From: an uncultured Chloroflexaceae bacterium
Lineage (GTDB): Bacteria; Chloroflexota; Chloroflexia; Chloroflexales; Chloroflexaceae
Reading direction: 5' to 3'
Assembly: GCA_937141995.1 (NCBI GenBank)
Contig: CAKZQX010000149.1
Span: forward strand, 1 to 8,383
Length of the DNA stretch: 8,383 nt
Both the position numbers and the translations under genes were made by a program. A model generated the notes under the pieces. It was not told where the DNA came from, made no database searches, and was given only the letters and a program-made list of their open reading frames with translations. This document shows positions 7,504 through 8,383 of this stretch, piece after piece (position 1 is the first letter of the stretch; every line of letters starts with the position of its first letter).

Positions 7504-7809
7504 TCATTTCATGTCACGTATTGTAACAAACATTCCGCCGTCGCTGCTCTGGCGAACGACCGTAATTACCCCTTCGACAATGTCGCGCCAGCGCTCGGGC
7601 CACTCTTCGGCCTCGGGTGCCCAGACTGCCTGCTCCAGTGAGGTGGCAATCGTGGATGCCTGACTCGGCAGGATGGTCAGGTTGCTGCCGGTGCGGTAGT
7701 CATCGTCGGGTTCCCAGTCAAACTCCTCGGCCAGATCGAGGATGGCGGTCAACTCATCGGCGGTGACATCAACTGCATCGCCGGCATCATTCTGAATGGT
7801 GTAGTTCAT
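7504..7809 (-). CDS. Small acidic protein of unknown function
   Basis: A 101-residue protein that I do not recognise. It has 22 Asp/Glu against six Lys/Arg, so it should be strongly acidic, with four tryptophans (32, 63, 70, 74) and no signal peptide or membrane segment. The N-terminal half looks like a short beta strand (NYTIQN) then a helix (TADELTAILDLAEEF) and a DDD patch at 35-37. The C-terminal half holds a WPERWRDIVEGV helix and a final strand (MFVTIRD). The gene is credible because GAGGAG lies 9 nt before the ATG, a promoter candidate sits upstream, and the stop is 37 bp before the transporter start. It is probably the first gene of the operon, and its acidic soluble nature would allow an accessory or binding role, but nothing identifies one. 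Confidence 0.8.
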   Translation of the reverse strand: MNYTIQNDAGDAVDVTADELTAILDLAEEFDWEPDDDYRTGSNLTILPSQASTIATSLEQAVWAPEAEEWPERWRDIVEGVITVVRQSSDGGMFVTIRDMK

Positions 7810-7926
7810 AGTGGATCACTCCTCGCACACGCTGTTATTGCAAGAGTCCGTAATTCCCAGGTGCCCCGCTCTCTCGCTGCGGTGCGTGGAAAGCGTGCAG
7901 AAAGAAAGCAGAACTCCTGGGAAATG
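7810..7926 (-). promoter_or_regulatory. Operon leader with potential secondary structure
   Basis: If transcription starts near 7926, the leader before the small acidic gene is about 117 nt. CCTGGGAA (7916-7923) and TTCCCAGG (7854-7861) are perfect 8 bp complements that would close a loop containing a further GC-rich hairpin candidate near 7863-7884. The Shine-Dalgarno GAGGAG (7824-7819) lies outside this structure. No known riboswitch class was recognised. Confidence 0.25.
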
Positions 7927-7932
7927 TCAGAC

Positions 7933-7941
7933 ATTATAGCA
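7933..7941 (-). promoter_or_regulatory. Extended -10 promoter candidate for the small protein-transporter-transpeptidase operon
   Basis: The minus strand reads TGCTATAAT, a perfect -10 hexamer (7938-7933) with the TGn extension. There is no good -35 at 16-18 bp, as expected for extended -10 promoters. It lies between the oxidase stop and the first operon gene, about 125 bp before the ATG, and overlaps no gene. The sigma factor is not known. Confidence 0.5.
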
Positions 7942-7944
7942 AAT

Positions 7945-8017
7945 AAAGAACATAGAAGACAGAACAAAGCGCACCAGATGTAGTTCTATCAAACACATTC
8001 TTTGTTCTCTGTTCTTT
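7945..8017. repeat. Bipartite inverted repeat after the protoporphyrinogen oxidase gene
   Basis: AAAGAACA (7945-7952) pairs with TGTTCTTT (8010-8017), and AGAACAAAG (7961-7969) pairs with CTTTGTTCT (8000-8008). This gives 8 and 9 bp stems with an uneven internal loop (8 bases against 1) and a 30-base end loop. Inside, ATAGAA (7952-7957) can also pair with TTCTAT (7984-7989). It starts 8 bp after the oxidase stop and ends just upstream of the extended -10. It could be a weak AT-rich terminator or a regulator site; the T-run after it is poor. Confidence 0.5.
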
Positions 8018-8024
8018 CCAGGCG

Positions 8025-8383
8025 TTACATCACCCCGACCGGCGGGCATTGCCGAAAATTCCCCGCCTGAATGGTTTGCTCAGCCAGGACGCGCCCGCTC
8101 TGCCAGCAGTTCTCAACGCTCACACCGTCGCGGTAGTTGCCGACCAGGTGCAGCCCCCGGCAGGCCGACTCCAACTGTGTCAGGGCAGCCATTCGGCTGG
8201 TATGCCCGGCGAGATACTGTGGAATGGAACGTGACCAGCGGGTGACATTGGTCATAAGCGGGGTCCCGGTGGCACCCAGCAGTGCCTGGAGTTCATCTGT
8301 GACAATTTTCACTAATTGCGCGTCATCAAGTGCCGGGAGGTGCGGGTAGCGCGCCCCGCCGACATAGGTGGTCATCAACACGG
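8025..8383 (-). CDS. hemY: Protoporphyrinogen oxidase, C-terminal part (cut by window edge)
   Basis: Only the last 118 residues or so are present and the frame is open through the window end. The enzyme is an FAD-dependent oxidase converting protoporphyrinogen IX to protoporphyrin IX, the last shared step of heme and (bacterio)chlorophyll synthesis; some databases label this oxygen-dependent type hemG. Family features seen are TTYVGGARYP near the visible start, the W-x-x-x-IPQYLAGH segment, and the FAD-binding C-terminal block LVGNYRDGVSVENCWQSG with the following helix. The stop is TAA at 8027-8025. The catalytic N-terminal FAD fold lies outside the window. The distance to the next gene (215 bp with its own promoter candidate) suggests a separate transcript, although the link to a pigment transporter fits a tetrapyrrole neighbourhood. 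Confidence 0.88.
   Translation of the reverse strand, partial: VLMTTYVGGARYPHLPALDDAQLVKIVTDELQALLGATGTPLMTNVTRWSRSIPQYLAGHTSRMAALTQLESACRGLHLVGNYRDGVSVENCWQSGRVLAEQTIQAGNFRQCPPVGVM

Overview
The window most likely comes from a filamentous anoxygenic phototroph of the Chloroflexi (Chloroflexus or a close relative). This is an inference from three gene families seen together: a two-domain 'soluble adenylyl cyclase' (sAC) type cyclase with NTPase and TPR regions, a BCH2/PucC-type pigment-related transporter, and an L,D-transpeptidase whose N-terminal region has the GxPIT...VQxF(E/D)(K/R) pattern I associate with Chloroflexi secreted proteins. All five supported genes lie on the minus strand, so transcription runs from high to low coordinates.

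Layout in transcription order: (i) 8383-8025, the C-terminal part of a protoporphyrinogen oxidase (heme/bacteriochlorophyll branch), cut by the window edge. (ii) 8024-7810, an intergenic region with a bipartite inverted repeat, an extended -10 promoter candidate and a leader of about 117 nt that could fold. (iii) 7809-5012, a probable three-gene operon: a small very acidic protein of unknown function, a 12-helix PucC-family transporter (37 bp gap), and a secreted L,D-transpeptidase (7 bp gap, its Shine-Dalgarno overlapping the transporter stop codon). A strong intrinsic terminator at 4978-4931 closes it. (iv) 4930-4350, about 580 bp without a convincing gene; its sAC-proximal part holds a promoter candidate with a 20 bp spacer containing a dyad. 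(v) 4349-129, the 1406-residue sAC-like cyclase. The last 128 bases show nothing convincing.

Functionally, the right half concerns tetrapyrrole synthesis and pigment handling plus envelope cross-linking, and the left half is a large cytoplasmic cAMP signalling enzyme. The most notable point is that the cyclase has the domain order of mammalian sAC (C1-C2-NTPase-TPR) with a single predicted composite active site. However, the C2 arginine expected to stabilise the transition state is a histidine, and the arginine that binds bicarbonate in mammalian sAC is not at the aligned position. No tRNA, rRNA, CRISPR array or insertion sequence was seen.
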